A stretch of DNA of 64,000 nt from Aliiglaciecola sp. M165 (GCF_007197995.1 NZ_VKKH01000009.1:248001-312000), one strand, 5' to 3'; positions 26,898 through 36,518 are shown, numbered from the stretch's first letter. Notes: generated by a model not told the origin, from the letters alone. Made by a program: numbers and translations.

Positions 26898-27054
26898 GCG
26901 AAATGATATCAAGCATTAGCGTCAACTGCTATGCTTTGTTTTACTGTAATCATAGCCTCGCAAATAATTTGTGCTGTAAGCTCGGTGACAGCACTATTGA
27001 ATTTTCATCGGATCATGTCCATATCAAAGATAAAGCGAAACCAAGAGACGATTA

Positions 27055-28203
27055 ATGAACAATTTTATTTATCACAACCCAACAAAAGTAGCATTTGGCA
27101 AAGGCAGCATTGCCAAGCTTTCCGTTTTGTTACCAGACGCAAAAATCATGCTGGTTTATGGTGGAGGTAGTATCAAAAATAACGGCATTTACCAACAGAT
27201 CCTGGAACAATTGGAAGGTCGAAATTGGTGCGAATTTTCAGGTATCGAGCCTAACCCGGAATATTCGACTTTGATGAAGGCCGTTGAATTGGCCAAACAA
27301 GAAGAAGTAGAATTTATTCTGGCTGTAGGCGGCGGTTCAGTGATCGATGGTTCAAAGTTTATCGCCGCTGCCGCACACTATGACGGCGAACCTTGGGAAA
27401 TTCTGGCAAGTGGTGGCAAGGTGCATAGCGCCATTCCGTTAGGGTGTGTTCTCACACTTCCTGCAACGGGAACTGAGACCAATACTGCCTCGGTAGTTAA
27501 TCGAACCGACATTGGCAAGAAATTGTCGTTTTTATCCGATCATGTTCGCCCAAAATTCGCTGTGTTAGATCCTGAAGCAACCTACTCCTTACCAGAGCGC
27601 CAATTGGCGAACGGTGTAGTGGATGCCTTTGTACACGTTATGGAGCAATATCTCACCTACCCTATTGGCGCCAGTGTTCAGGACAGATTTGCCGAGGCGA
27701 TTCTGTCAAACCTATTGGAAATAGGTCCTCAGGTTTTAGCGTCTCAAGACTATCAGGTAAGAGCAAACTTAATGTGGAATGCGACTCAGGCGCTAAGCGG
27801 GCTTATAGGCGCTGGGGTGCCACAGGATTGGAGCACACACATGATTGGCCATGAATTGACTGCGCTACATAATTTGGATCATGCTGTCACACTGGCTATT
27901 GTGCTTCCCCGAGTAATGCACTATCAAAAAGAACATAAGCGCGAAAAATTGCTGCAGTACGCTGAACGAGTATGGGGTTTGAGCCGCTATGATGAAGAGG
28001 GTGCTATCGATTTAGCCATAGAGAAAACCGAACAATTTTTCCGTGACATGGGGATTAAAACCAAGCTTTCCGAGTATGATATTTCATCGGAGGTCGCCAA
28101 TGAAGTCGCGCGCAAGTTAGAAGAAAATGGATTTACTCGGTTGGGAGAGCACCAGAATATTAGCCCAGACGATGCGCGTAAAATCGTCGCAGCGTGCATG
28201 TAA
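27055..28203 (+). CDS. Iron-containing alcohol dehydrogenase, YqhD-like
   Basis: The 382-residue group III alcohol dehydrogenase has the nucleotide-binding GGGSVIDGSKFIAAA motif near residue 95. Metal-ligand regions are NGVVDAFVHVMEQYLT (D and H) and HELTALHNLDHAVTLAIVLP (His residues). Close relatives such as E. coli YqhD use NADPH to reduce short aldehydes and defend against lipid peroxidation products. It is a single gene, divergent from the thiamin operon. Confidence 0.92.
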   Translation: MNNFIYHNPTKVAFGKGSIAKLSVLLPDAKIMLVYGGGSIKNNGIYQQILEQLEGRNWCEFSGIEPNPEYSTLMKAVELAKQEEVEFILAVGGGSVIDGSKFIAAAAHYDGEPWEILASGGKVHSAIPLGCVLTLPATGTETNTASVVNRTDIGKKLSFLSDHVRPKFAVLDPEATYSLPERQLANGVVDAFVHVMEQYLTYPIGASVQDRFAEAILSNLLEIGPQVLASQDYQVRANLMWNATQALSGLIGAGVPQDWSTHMIGHELTALHNLDHAVTLAIVLPRVMHYQKEHKREKLLQYAERVWGLSRYDEEGAIDLAIEKTEQFFRDMGIKTKLSEYDISSEVANEVARKLEENGFTRLGEHQNISPDDARKIVAACM

Positions 28204-28213
28204 CAAAGAATCT

Positions 28214-28297
28214 AAAAAGGGGTCGGAGTGAATTGACACACTCCTTTTATTACATTTTGAATGCGTACGAATTATAAATTCACTCCGCCCCCTTTTT
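28214..28297. repeat. Inverted-repeat element (REPIN/MITE-like) at a gene junction
   Basis: AAAAAGGGGTCGGAGTGAAT at 28214-28233 is repeated inverted at 28278-28297 with one mismatch, over 21 bp in all, with a 42-base loop. The GGGGTCGGAGTG-type end resembles terminal hairpins of elements moved by REP-associated (Y1) transposases, which is from memory of such sequences and unproven here. The right arm encodes the last codons and stop of the M28 peptidase. It may also act as terminator for both converging genes. Confidence 0.7.
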
Positions 28298-29371
28298 AAA
28301 ATTTAGCCATTTATCTGCATCCAAGACTAAGCGTTCAAGCAGTTCTGTGTTCATCCGCATCTGTTTACTCACCCGGCCGGGAAACAATTCATTAAGAAGT
28401 GATAATCGATCATTATCGGTGTGCCAGATGTTACCCCATTTTTTTTCGGCATCTCGATCACAAGCGGTATTGGTTTTTTCATCAAAACAATCCCACAGTT
28501 TTGGGTGTGTCGATTGAGAATACCCGTCATACCCATCTTTGCCATTGATACTAAAGTTAGTTGTTTCAATATACGCTATGGGCACACCTGCACAGGCAAA
28601 AGGTGCATGATCAGACCAGCCGCCTGTTACACCTTCAGGGTACCCTGGATAGGCCGGATGCAACTTGTGGGCTTGGTCTTCAAATAATGTTTGCGATAAT
28701 ATCTGCAATGCATCGCGGACTGCAGGACTACTCGTATAGTCCCCTTGACCATCATCACACTTATAGGGTTTAGTATGCGCACTATGCACATACAAGTTGT
28801 CCCCTCCTGCGATAGTATCTAAATTGACCATAGCAATAATGGAATCTATCTCAGTCTGGGTTAGTTTAGAAACATAATGTTTAGCACCTTGTAACCCTAC
28901 CTCTTCTGCCCCTAATGCCAATAATCGGATACTGTATGGGAAGGATTTATGATCTCGCAGGCGATTGGCCAATGCCAGCAATACAGCGATTCCTGCACCA
29001 TTGTCTGTGGCACCTAGAGACCCTTCTCCCGTGGAGTCATAATGGGCTGCTATCACTACCCACTTATCTTGCTGGCCAGGAATATCAATCGTTAAGTTTT
29101 CAGAACGCAGGTTTGCATTTTGAGTTTTAAAAGCAAATTGCTGGCTTTTCACTGTATACCCCATTTGCAACCAGTGACGTTCAATAAAATCGGCAGTCTC
29201 CTGTTCTTGTTTAGAGCCGGCAAAACGGGCCCCTATAGCCTGTTTACTATCTACCAACAATTGCAAGTATTCGTATTCGGACATGGCTATGGCTGGGTTC
29301 AACACGAACGAAAAGTATAAGGTTACAGCAAGGGCGCGAAACCCAAGTTTTGAGCAGAAAAGGTACAACAT
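28280..29371 (-). CDS. Secreted M28 family metallopeptidase
   Basis: The ~363-residue exported protein has a signal peptide (SKLGFRALAVTLYFSF... cleavage after PAIA). The M28 zinc ligands are all present: AAHYDS (His), GATDNG (bridging Asp), GAEEVG (Glu catalytic and ligand), VNLDT (Asp) and SDHAPF (His). It is a two-zinc aminopeptidase that probably acts in the periplasm or outside the cell. Several in-frame starts exist; the one at 29371 fits the signal peptide best, but ribosome binding sites are weak for all. The last codons come from the inverted repeat at 28277-28297. Confidence 0.88.
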   Translation of the reverse strand: MLYLFCSKLGFRALAVTLYFSFVLNPAIAMSEYEYLQLLVDSKQAIGARFAGSKQEQETADFIERHWLQMGYTVKSQQFAFKTQNANLRSENLTIDIPGQQDKWVVIAAHYDSTGEGSLGATDNGAGIAVLLALANRLRDHKSFPYSIRLLALGAEEVGLQGAKHYVSKLTQTEIDSIIAMVNLDTIAGGDNLYVHSAHTKPYKCDDGQGDYTSSPAVRDALQILSQTLFEDQAHKLHPAYPGYPEGVTGGWSDHAPFACAGVPIAYIETTNFSINGKDGYDGYSQSTHPKLWDCFDEKTNTACDRDAEKKWGNIWHTDNDRLSLLNELFPGRVSKQMRMNTELLERLVLDADKWLNFKKGAE

Positions 29372-29488
29372 ATTTAGTACTTTAATTTGAATTTTCAACA
29401 TGGTAGCAAATGCAAAAAGTGTGGTGTAACGGGTTGCGTTCAATCACCTTTTTACGGGTTCATTGGAATGACAGATTGCCATCTCAAC

Positions 29489-29902
29489 CTAGTCCATATT
29501 TAATGTACGGATTTCATCCTTGGTCTGGTTTTCAAGCTCTTCAAGCGTTTTGCCATGGGGGATAGGTTCCCGAGTACCAGGATCAAGCTTAACAAACACA
29601 ATATCATCTGCTACACAGATGGTTTTCTTGGTTGCTTTGTTGCGCACCATACAGGTAACGGTAATTGATGTCCGCCCAACTGTTTTAGTGGCTAGACCAA
29701 ATTCAACAACATCGCCTTTTAATGCCGGCGATTCAAAACTGATTTCGCCAATATGTTTGGTTACCAAAACATTGGTCTCTAATTGACAGATTGCGTAAAT
29801 AGCAGCTTCTTCATCAATCCATTCAAGGGCTCGACCACCGAATAGCGACCCGGCATAATTCAAGTCACCAGGCATCACTAATCGTCTGGATAGAAAGCGC
29901 AT
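29489..29902 (-). CDS. Acyl-CoA thioesterase, hotdog fold
   Basis: The 137-residue protein has the hot-dog acyl-CoA hydrolase layout of YciA-type enzymes: MPGDLNYAGSLFGGRALEWIDEEAA, with the catalytic region, then ISFESPALKGDVVEFG. It hydrolyses acyl-CoA thioesters in the cytosol; chain-length preference cannot be read. It is divergent from tmcA with about 60 bp between starts. Confidence 0.88.
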   Translation of the reverse strand: MRFLSRRLVMPGDLNYAGSLFGGRALEWIDEEAAIYAICQLETNVLVTKHIGEISFESPALKGDVVEFGLATKTVGRTSITVTCMVRNKATKKTICVADDIVFVKLDPGTREPIPHGKTLEELENQTKDEIRTLNMD

Positions 29903-29966
29903 TCGTATTCCTCATATTAATTCAATACACTATGTGGTGTTAATAATACCAAGAAAGCCAGACAAT

Positions 29967-32216
29967 ATGCAGCCAATCGAACAAGTAATAAGATGGATAG
30001 AGAAGCGTAAAGCACTTTTTTGCCATCGGCAGTTGCTAGTTGTATCAGGAGACGAACAATGGGCGCATGATTCGATAGCAAAATTACTCGAGCACGCTGG
30101 GTCAAATTCTGTATTGTGGTTCGGTGATCATTATTCCCACAATATTGAAGCCACGACGAATTTCAAATCAGTTTTGGGTCAAGAATACCATTGGGTCATA
30201 GTCAATGGGTTTAGTGGTTTACGAGGCAATGCATTGATGGCACTGAGTGGTTGCGTAGCAAAACACGGTATCATGATATTACTTTGCCCGGATATGCCAT
30301 CTTGGCATCGATATGATGATCCACAAATCCGTCACCGGGTGTCCTATGGTTCAACCCAAGTCGATTTTTTAAGCAGCTTTATTCAATGGCTGGTTCGTCA
30401 CGTCGAAGCAGATTCAACCGTAAGCGTCTTGACGGAAAAAACGTTTACGGGAGAAATAGTAGAATATTCAAAACTATGCGCTAACGAGCCAGATAATTTT
30501 TGTGCAACCGCTGAACAAGCAGTCGTTGTGAATGACATACTTAAGCTCAACAAACGCCCTTCAGGCCATTTAGTGATTACTGCGGACAGAGGCAGAGGTA
30601 AATCAAGCGCTCTGGGAATTGCTTCTGCGTCGCTGCAGATAAATGCGACAACTCGTGTAGTGGTAACTGCCTCCCACCCTTCACAAACTGCGCGTTTATT
30701 TAGTATCTACGAAGAGATTCTTAGTCAAAACCCGTTACAAAGTTCTGATGAACATAGAATGGTTTTCATTCCTTTCGATGTACTGTTGGAAAAACAACCT
30801 AAGTTCGACATGCTATTTATCGATGAAGCTGCGTCTATTCCCAATCGAATTTTGGAACAGCTTGTTGAGGTTTACCCACGAATTATCTTTTGTACCACCG
30901 TAAATGGATATGAAGGAAGTGGAAGAGGCTTCAGTTTACGGTTCAAACCATATTTATATCATCGCTTTCCCGATACGATTTTTTTAACCATGCGAGAACC
31001 GATCCGCTGGTACCCAAATGATTGTTTGGAAAGATTTTTCAATCAAGTGTTTGCGATGGACATAAATGAAAACAGTGATATAAATCTACTCACATCAATA
31101 ACGGAAGAACAGAATAAAAAGAATAACGAGACTTTTTCTCAAAACCGCGACGCGACAGTTTATCGATGTTTCAAAGGCAATGAACTGATTAACCAACCTA
31201 TCATCCTCAAACAGATATTCGCGCTTCTTGTCGACGCGCATTACCAAACAACACCCGATGACTTTGTGCGAATGTTGGATGACTCCAGTCATCGTGTCCA
31301 TGCCGTGTTCGAACGTAGTCCCATAGAATGTGGACACCCACTCAACACCAACAGTGGACACCCACAAAATGATAAGAGTGGACACCCACTTGCAGTAGCA
31401 TTGACAGTAAGCGAAGGCGGGGACGCTCTGAATGAGCTTGCCGAACCAATAACAATGGGTAAACGGCGTGTTCCGGGCCACTTAACCGCACAGAGATTAG
31501 CGTTTGAGTATAGTGACCCGAAGCTAGCAACTTTAAATTACTTACGTATTGTAAGGATTGCAGTAATGCCAAGTGCGCGAAGGCAATCACTAGGAAGCAA
31601 TTTGCTAAACCAAATAGAACTGCAAGCATTAGAAAAAAACTTCAGTGCTGTTTCAACTTCTTTTGGCATCACCAAAGAGCTTTTACCTTTTTGGCAAAAC
31701 AATGGATATTTGTTAGCCAAAATGGGAATTAAAAAGGATGCGTCAAGCGGGGAATTCAGCGCAATAATGATCAAACCCTTGTTACAAAAGCTGAAACAAG
31801 ATATCTCGATTATGAATCAAACAGCACTGGCCAATATTCGTTATCAACAAGATTTTAGGTTGAAAGAGTTGCCCGCTGAATTGTTAAATCAACTACTTTT
31901 AAGGGAAGAAGAAGCAACAATTCCCGAGTTAATCGAGCAACGGGTAACAAGTGTAATTGACATATATGCGCAGGGAAATAGACCATTATCGAACAGTGAA
32001 TGGTACTTGTCAGTTTGGTTGCGTTTCCCTAATACATATTGGGATAACAAGGTATTAAAGACAGATGTGGGGCAAGATGCCTTTTCCTTTTTATCTAAAC
32101 TGGTTATTAAGAAGTGGACACTTCCCCAACTTAAAAATGAATTTAGACTGACTGGAAAAAAAGATATTGAAGCGCATGCTAGGCGCTGTCTCAATATTCT
32201 GCGCCAATCAGTATAA
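29967..32216 (+). CDS. tmcA: tRNA(Met) cytidine acetyltransferase TmcA
   Basis: The ~749-residue protein makes N4-acetylcytidine at the wobble position of elongator tRNA-Met. Order: N-terminal DUF1726-like domain; RecD-like helicase with Walker A TADRGRGKSSALG and Walker B LFIDEAASIP; GNAT acetyltransferase (VRIAVMPSARRQSLGSNLL); C-terminal tRNA-binding region. ATG 29967 is preferred over GTG 29934. Between HAVFERSPI and LAVALTVSEGG in the GNAT domain an in-frame insert encodes three octad repeats (GHPLNTNS, GHPQNDKS, GHPLAVAL) from the dispersed motif. E. coli TmcA has no such repeat there as far as I recall. The frame stays open. Confidence 0.95.
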   Translation: MQPIEQVIRWIEKRKALFCHRQLLVVSGDEQWAHDSIAKLLEHAGSNSVLWFGDHYSHNIEATTNFKSVLGQEYHWVIVNGFSGLRGNALMALSGCVAKHGIMILLCPDMPSWHRYDDPQIRHRVSYGSTQVDFLSSFIQWLVRHVEADSTVSVLTEKTFTGEIVEYSKLCANEPDNFCATAEQAVVVNDILKLNKRPSGHLVITADRGRGKSSALGIASASLQINATTRVVVTASHPSQTARLFSIYEEILSQNPLQSSDEHRMVFIPFDVLLEKQPKFDMLFIDEAASIPNRILEQLVEVYPRIIFCTTVNGYEGSGRGFSLRFKPYLYHRFPDTIFLTMREPIRWYPNDCLERFFNQVFAMDINENSDINLLTSITEEQNKKNNETFSQNRDATVYRCFKGNELINQPIILKQIFALLVDAHYQTTPDDFVRMLDDSSHRVHAVFERSPIECGHPLNTNSGHPQNDKSGHPLAVALTVSEGGDALNELAEPITMGKRRVPGHLTAQRLAFEYSDPKLATLNYLRIVRIAVMPSARRQSLGSNLLNQIELQALEKNFSAVSTSFGITKELLPFWQNNGYLLAKMGIKKDASSGEFSAIMIKPLLQKLKQDISIMNQTALANIRYQQDFRLKELPAELLNQLLLREEEATIPELIEQRVTSVIDIYAQGNRPLSNSEWYLSVWLRFPNTYWDNKVLKTDVGQDAFSFLSKLVIKKWTLPQLKNEFRLTGKKDIEAHARRCLNILRQSV
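31330..31389 (+). repeat. Three GTGGACACCCAC motifs, 24 bp apart, inside tmcA
   Basis: Identical 12-mers occur at 31330-31341, 31354-31365 and 31378-31389. The 24-bp period keeps the reading frame and gives GHP every eight residues. In panE the same 12-mer is read in another frame (VDTH), so selection acts on DNA or on tolerance rather than on the encoded peptide. Confidence 0.9.
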
Positions 32217-32300
32217 AAAACACTGTTGCGAGTCGCCGCAATAGGAAATTTATTGAGATCGTTTGCAGAAACTCATAACAAAGACGACAGATCTATACAA

Positions 32301-32327
32301 ATAAAAAAGGCTCCAGAGAGGAGCCTT
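32301..32327 (-). terminator. Terminator of the TonB2 operon
   Basis: AAGGCTCC (32307-32314) pairs with GGAGCCTT (32320-32327) around AGAGA, with a run of A on the left giving a U-tract in the minus-strand transcript. It lies 17 bp past the last gene of the operon and also follows the converging tmcA stop. Confidence 0.85.
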
Positions 32328-32343
32328 CGATAGTAAACAGTGT

Positions 32344-33603
32344 TTAGACTTTTATTCCGCGATTCTTCGCTTTCTCTTTAATGTATGGTTCCCACGCTCT
32401 TGCGGTTCTCTCAACATTCTTGTCCTTTTTCGCTTCACGAACATGGACCATAGCTTGTCGGAAATTACCGGTATAGATGTGTGCTTCCATCATTGCGATA
32501 TGAATTCGGCCTTTTTGATCTGCACCTTTGTCCAAAGCTTTTTGTAGCGCATTCAATGCACCTTTATAGTCTTCGGCAGCATGCAATAGAATACCTTGTT
32601 TACGATAGTAATCAGGATCTTCTTTTTCCTGAGCAGCTTGCGCGTAATACCCTGCAGCTTTTTTGTACTCTCGAGCTTGATGCCAAGAATTTGCTAAGTT
32701 AGCTAAGCTCTTGTCATCTTTCTCAATCAAGCCTTCTTTTATGTATTTCTCCATAATGACAGCCGCTTTGTACGGAATATCATTCGTTGCATACAATTGG
32801 GCAAGCGCCTTGATTTCAGATTTTTTGCTCAAAAACCCTTGGTTATAAGCAATTTCAAACGTAGAAAGAGCCTTTTTATAGTCCTCGACCAACATGTAGA
32901 AGAAGCCAAGTTGAGACCACCACTGTTTGTTGTCAGGGAAGATACGAACCAATTCTTCAGCTACAGCAACCGTCTGAGGATACATTTTACGCTCATAGAA
33001 CGATTGCAACTTCAACACATAAGGGTTCTTGTTAGGCTTTTCGTACAAGGCTATTGCTTTGTCTGAAGGCTCAACCATTTTTGGAAGCTGTTTAAGTTCA
33101 TAATAAGCCTGAGCCATACGAGTGAATACGTCTGGGTCTTGCTTACAGGTAAATGTCATCCACCTTTCATAATACTCAATGGCTTGGTCATACTTCTTCT
33201 CTTGCATGCTCAAGTCAGCAACCAAGCGGACGGTACCAGCATGTTCGGAATCATTCAAAGCTTTAGGGTTTACGGAGCCCTTAAGATATTGAAGCGCCTT
33301 GTCGCCTTGCCCATCCTGACCTGCCAGCATTTTACCAATAAAATTATCAGTGAAAGCACGGTCATATGTTTGTTTGGTATCAATCTCATAAAGCAATTCA
33401 AGCGCTTCACTGATCAAATCATTGTTATACGCTTCAAGGGCTTTTTGAATTTTCTTACCCGCACGCTCACCAATAATATTGGTGGTACCGCGCTTGTAAT
33501 CTGGACAAACCACGGGAGAAGATTGGGCTGCCGCATAATTTGATACCAGTGCAGCAGCGCTCAACGTTGCAATTGCAGTAATATTTTTGACAAATTTTTT
33601 CAT
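32344..33603 (-). CDS. TPR-repeat protein of the TonB2 cluster
   Basis: The 419-residue protein has a signal peptide (ATLSAAALVSNYAAAQS) and then a series of tetratricopeptide repeats (for example YDQAIEYYERWMTF, YKKALSTFEIAYNQG, YKGALNALQKALDKG). It is a periplasmic scaffold. Its ATG overlaps the tonB stop (TAATG), so translation is coupled. TPR proteins of this kind accompany TonB2 systems in Vibrio and Shewanella and are thought to help transport; the exact role is unproven. Confidence 0.88.
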   Translation of the reverse strand: MKKFVKNITAIATLSAAALVSNYAAAQSSPVVCPDYKRGTTNIIGERAGKKIQKALEAYNNDLISEALELLYEIDTKQTYDRAFTDNFIGKMLAGQDGQGDKALQYLKGSVNPKALNDSEHAGTVRLVADLSMQEKKYDQAIEYYERWMTFTCKQDPDVFTRMAQAYYELKQLPKMVEPSDKAIALYEKPNKNPYVLKLQSFYERKMYPQTVAVAEELVRIFPDNKQWWSQLGFFYMLVEDYKKALSTFEIAYNQGFLSKKSEIKALAQLYATNDIPYKAAVIMEKYIKEGLIEKDDKSLANLANSWHQAREYKKAAGYYAQAAQEKEDPDYYRKQGILLHAAEDYKGALNALQKALDKGADQKGRIHIAMMEAHIYTGNFRQAMVHVREAKKDKNVERTARAWEPYIKEKAKNRGIKV

Positions 33604-34214
33604 TAGCCTTGATCCAATTTAAAGTCCAACTGTACCTTCATATTGAACTGTTTCTCGGGTTTACCATCAACGATTTTTGGTTTGTATTTCCATTTACGCA
33701 AAGCGCGTTTTGCTTCACGGTCAAAAATACGTTTAGGTTCTGCTTGTATGACTTCTACATCATCCACACCACCGACTTCATTGATTGTAAATGAAAGTAT
33801 TACGTACCCTTCTTTACCGTCACGTGCTGCTTGCACAGGGTATTTAGGCTCAATACGAACGATAGGTGTGGCTTCACCGTCACGTTGCATGTTGCCAACA
33901 CCACCAATATCAATTGATGCTCCGCCTACGTCTACTGCTGGCATATTGAAGCTAACACCATCGGCACTGGCGTCTTCCACATCAGGTTCAACCGGTTGAA
34001 TCTTAGGCGGTTGTTGAGGTGGAGGCGGAGGTGGGGGTGGAACACGTTGACGTGTTTGAGTGTTTTCATCAGGGTCATTCATGACAATATCAATAACTGG
34101 CGCGTCGGGTACTTCACTCGCTGGACGCGAAGAGTTAGCTACCAACTTAGCCATGACCACAAATAGTGCAAATGCGATTGCGGCACCAAGCAAAATAGAA
34201 ATAATTACTCTCAT
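33603..34214 (-). CDS. tonB: TonB2-type energy transducer
   Basis: The 203-residue protein has one N-terminal membrane anchor (VIISILLGAAIAFALFVVMAKLV), a proline-rich spacer (VPPPPPPPPQQPPK near residue 60) and a C-terminal TonB domain (PIVRIEPKYPVQAARDGKEG, then KRALRKWKYKPKIVDGKP). It contacts TonB boxes of outer-membrane receptors such as those at 24.7 and 40.8 kb. It is short-armed, as TonB2 proteins are. It sits between exbD and the TPR gene. Confidence 0.94.
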   Translation of the reverse strand: MRVIISILLGAAIAFALFVVMAKLVANSSRPASEVPDAPVIDIVMNDPDENTQTRQRVPPPPPPPPQQPPKIQPVEPDVEDASADGVSFNMPAVDVGGASIDIGGVGNMQRDGEATPIVRIEPKYPVQAARDGKEGYVILSFTINEVGGVDDVEVIQAEPKRIFDREAKRALRKWKYKPKIVDGKPEKQFNMKVQLDFKLDQG

Positions 34215-34216
34215 GT

Positions 34217-34621
34217 CTATGAAGCTCCTTTAGCCGCAACAGAAATTTGATCAACACCTGCCGCTTTGATTTGATCCATTACCTTGACGACAATACCATG
34301 TTCGGCTTTTTCGTCAGCTTGGATAATAACCACATCAGAGGGCTGCTCTGCCAAAAGCTTCTCAAGGTTCGCCTGAATCGACTCTACCTTAATCTCTCTT
34401 TTATCCATCCAAATAGCACCGTCTTCAGTGATTGCAATGAATATGTTTGCATTTTTTGGCAAAAACGCCTGGCTGGCGCCGGGTTTATTTATTTGTATCC
34501 CTGCTTCTTTAACAAAAACAGTGGTTACAATGAAGAAGATAAGCATGATAAACACGATATCCAGCATCGGTGTCATGTCTATCGCTGCATCTTCCTCTGG
34601 TACACGTTCTTTACGAGCCAT
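34217..34621 (-). CDS. exbD: Biopolymer transport protein ExbD
   Basis: The 134-residue protein has a short cytosolic start, one membrane helix (PMLDIVFIMLIFFIVTTVFV) containing the conserved Asp of IDMTPMLD that carries protons, and a periplasmic domain ending in VMDQIKAAGVDQISVAAK. It forms the motor with ExbB and powers TonB. It is 2 bp from tonB. Confidence 0.95.
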   Translation of the reverse strand: MARKERVPEEDAAIDMTPMLDIVFIMLIFFIVTTVFVKEAGIQINKPGASQAFLPKNANIFIAITEDGAIWMDKREIKVESIQANLEKLLAEQPSDVVIIQADEKAEHGIVVKVMDQIKAAGVDQISVAAKGAS

Positions 34622-34632
34622 AAACTTCTCTC

Positions 34633-35157
34633 TTAATGGTGAGGAAGGCTGTCTACCAGCTTCTCTTTAGCGATTTTAACTTTCGCTTCCAGACGTGAAC
34701 TGAAGAACACGCCAGACAAAGCAGCGACCATTCCAGCCATAGTTGGAATTGTTGCCATAGAGATACCAGCAGCCATCAGGCGTGCATTACCAGTACCTTG
34801 TGTCGCCATAGTTTCAAATACATTAATCATGCCCCAAACAGTGCCGAGTAAACCAATCAGCGGACACATTGCCACCAAGGTTTTAATCAATAAGATATTG
34901 GTACTCAACTTGTCTGACGCTTGTGAAATCCAAGCATCACGGATTCTATGCGCATACCATGAGGTTGTATCACTTCGAGCATCCCAATCGCCGATGATGT
35001 CTTTTCTCATCTTAGGATAAACCGAAGTTAAAAACCAAAAGCGCTCAATCATTAATACCCACATTAAGAAGAGCGCCATGGCGACGAGGTAAAGTACCCC
35101 ACCGCCGGTCGCGATAAATTCCCTGACCGATTCCCATAATCCAATCAGGTCATACAT
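34633..35157 (-). CDS. exbB: Biopolymer transport protein ExbB (TolQ/MotA family)
   Basis: The 174-residue protein has three membrane helices and the family motif LLGTVWGMINVFETMATQGTGNARLMAAGIS, followed by TIPTMAGMVAALSGVFFSSRLE. This is the short ExbB2 type that lacks a long N-terminal part. It lies between the long TtpC-type subunit and exbD with 1-11 bp gaps. Confidence 0.95.
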   Translation of the reverse strand: MYDLIGLWESVREFIATGGGVLYLVAMALFLMWVLMIERFWFLTSVYPKMRKDIIGDWDARSDTTSWYAHRIRDAWISQASDKLSTNILLIKTLVAMCPLIGLLGTVWGMINVFETMATQGTGNARLMAAGISMATIPTMAGMVAALSGVFFSSRLEAKVKIAKEKLVDSLPHH

Positions 35158-35158
35158 A

Positions 35159-36511
35159 TTAAGCTTTCTCCGACTCTGAATGAGCTGCTACGATTCCAGC
35201 AGTTTGCTCATCGAGTATGTGAACGATTGATTTGCTGCGTCCCGCTACGATGCTGTGCATCAAAATAAGCGGTAGTGCTGCGATAATACCTTGAGCAGTG
35301 GTTACCAATGCCATGGAGATACTACCCGCCATCAATCTAGGGTCCCCTGTACCAAACAACGTAATTTGTTGGAAGGTTGCGATCATGCCCAGTACTGTAC
35401 CTAGTAGGCCTAGTAACGGAGCAATGGCTGCAAAAATCTTGATGATGTTAATACCGCTTTCTATAGAAGGTAGCTCTTTCAAAATGGCTTCATCAAGCTT
35501 TAACTCTAGGTTCTCAGTGTCTGTACCTTTGTTATCGTTGTAAACTCTTAGTACACGACCTAAGGGGTTAGAATCTGAAGGCGAACCAGGGTTATTTAGT
35601 TGAGCACGCATTTTGCCGCTGATTAACGTCAAGGTGATGATCTTGTATAAACCAATTAATAAACCAATAGCCAACATGACCGTGATGGTGTAACCAACTG
35701 CACCACCTGCATGGTAACGCTCTTCCCAAGTCGCTTTCTGCTTAAGAAGGCCAAGGATTGCGCCGCTTGATGGGTCGACAAACGTTGGTATTACACCTGA
35801 ATTACTAGCAAATAATTCTCTGGCAGTTTCGGCTTGATACGCATCAGGCTGACGGCCCAGAGGCTGAACGATTTCTTCTTGATCATCGTAAACCAGGTAT
35901 CCAATTTCACCAACCAGGTTAAACGTCCCTACACGAACAATCTCTTGCTGTGAAGAACCACCTTCAAGGTTAATAACTTCAGTATTGAAACGAGATATTT
36001 TGCCCGACTCAGTCATTTCAGTTTGCAGAGCAATCCACATATCTTCCAACTCACGGATATTTGGAAGACCTTCAGATTCTTCTGACATACGTCTTAAGAA
36101 GGCGGCACGGCCTGGGAACTGAGCACTTACAATAGAAGTCGCTATGCGGCCATAAGATTCAGAAGCTGCCTGACGAACAACACCAAACATCTCACCTAGG
36201 TCACCGGTGGCTAGGTCTAGCTCAGTGGATTTTTCTGTTAAGGTGACTTCATTGTCAGCAAACTGTTTTGCCAGACGCTCACCACGCTCTTCTTCTGCGC
36301 GAAGGTTGGCGCGAGCCGTTCTTAGAAGAGCTTGTTTGTCTGCGCGAGCAGATTGAAATTCAGCCTCTCGTTGTGAGTTAAGACGTGCTTCTGATACACG
36401 ATTGTTTTTCACTTCTTCTAGAAGTTGATCGAGCGTTGTTTGCGCAGAAGCACCTGATGCAAAAACGGTTACTGCCGCTGCAGCCAATACGGATTTAAAT
36501 GTAAGTTTCAT
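35159..36511 (-). CDS. ttpC: Large MotA/TolQ/ExbB-type protein (TtpC)
   Basis: The 450-residue protein has a signal peptide (AAAAVTVFASGASAQ), a long helical periplasmic coiled-coil region (about 25-260, with RADKQALLRTARANLRAEEERGERLAKQF) and a C-terminal MotA/ExbB domain (LLGLLGTVLGMIATFQQITLFGTGDPRLMAGSIS). This is the layout of TtpC, the extra subunit essential for TonB2 systems in Vibrio. A 1-bp gap separates it from exbB. Confidence 0.9.
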   Translation of the reverse strand: MKLTFKSVLAAAAVTVFASGASAQTTLDQLLEEVKNNRVSEARLNSQREAEFQSARADKQALLRTARANLRAEEERGERLAKQFADNEVTLTEKSTELDLATGDLGEMFGVVRQAASESYGRIATSIVSAQFPGRAAFLRRMSEESEGLPNIRELEDMWIALQTEMTESGKISRFNTEVINLEGGSSQQEIVRVGTFNLVGEIGYLVYDDQEEIVQPLGRQPDAYQAETARELFASNSGVIPTFVDPSSGAILGLLKQKATWEERYHAGGAVGYTITVMLAIGLLIGLYKIITLTLISGKMRAQLNNPGSPSDSNPLGRVLRVYNDNKGTDTENLELKLDEAILKELPSIESGINIIKIFAAIAPLLGLLGTVLGMIATFQQITLFGTGDPRLMAGSISMALVTTAQGIIAALPLILMHSIVAGRSKSIVHILDEQTAGIVAAHSESEKA

Positions 36512-36518
36512 TTTCTAA

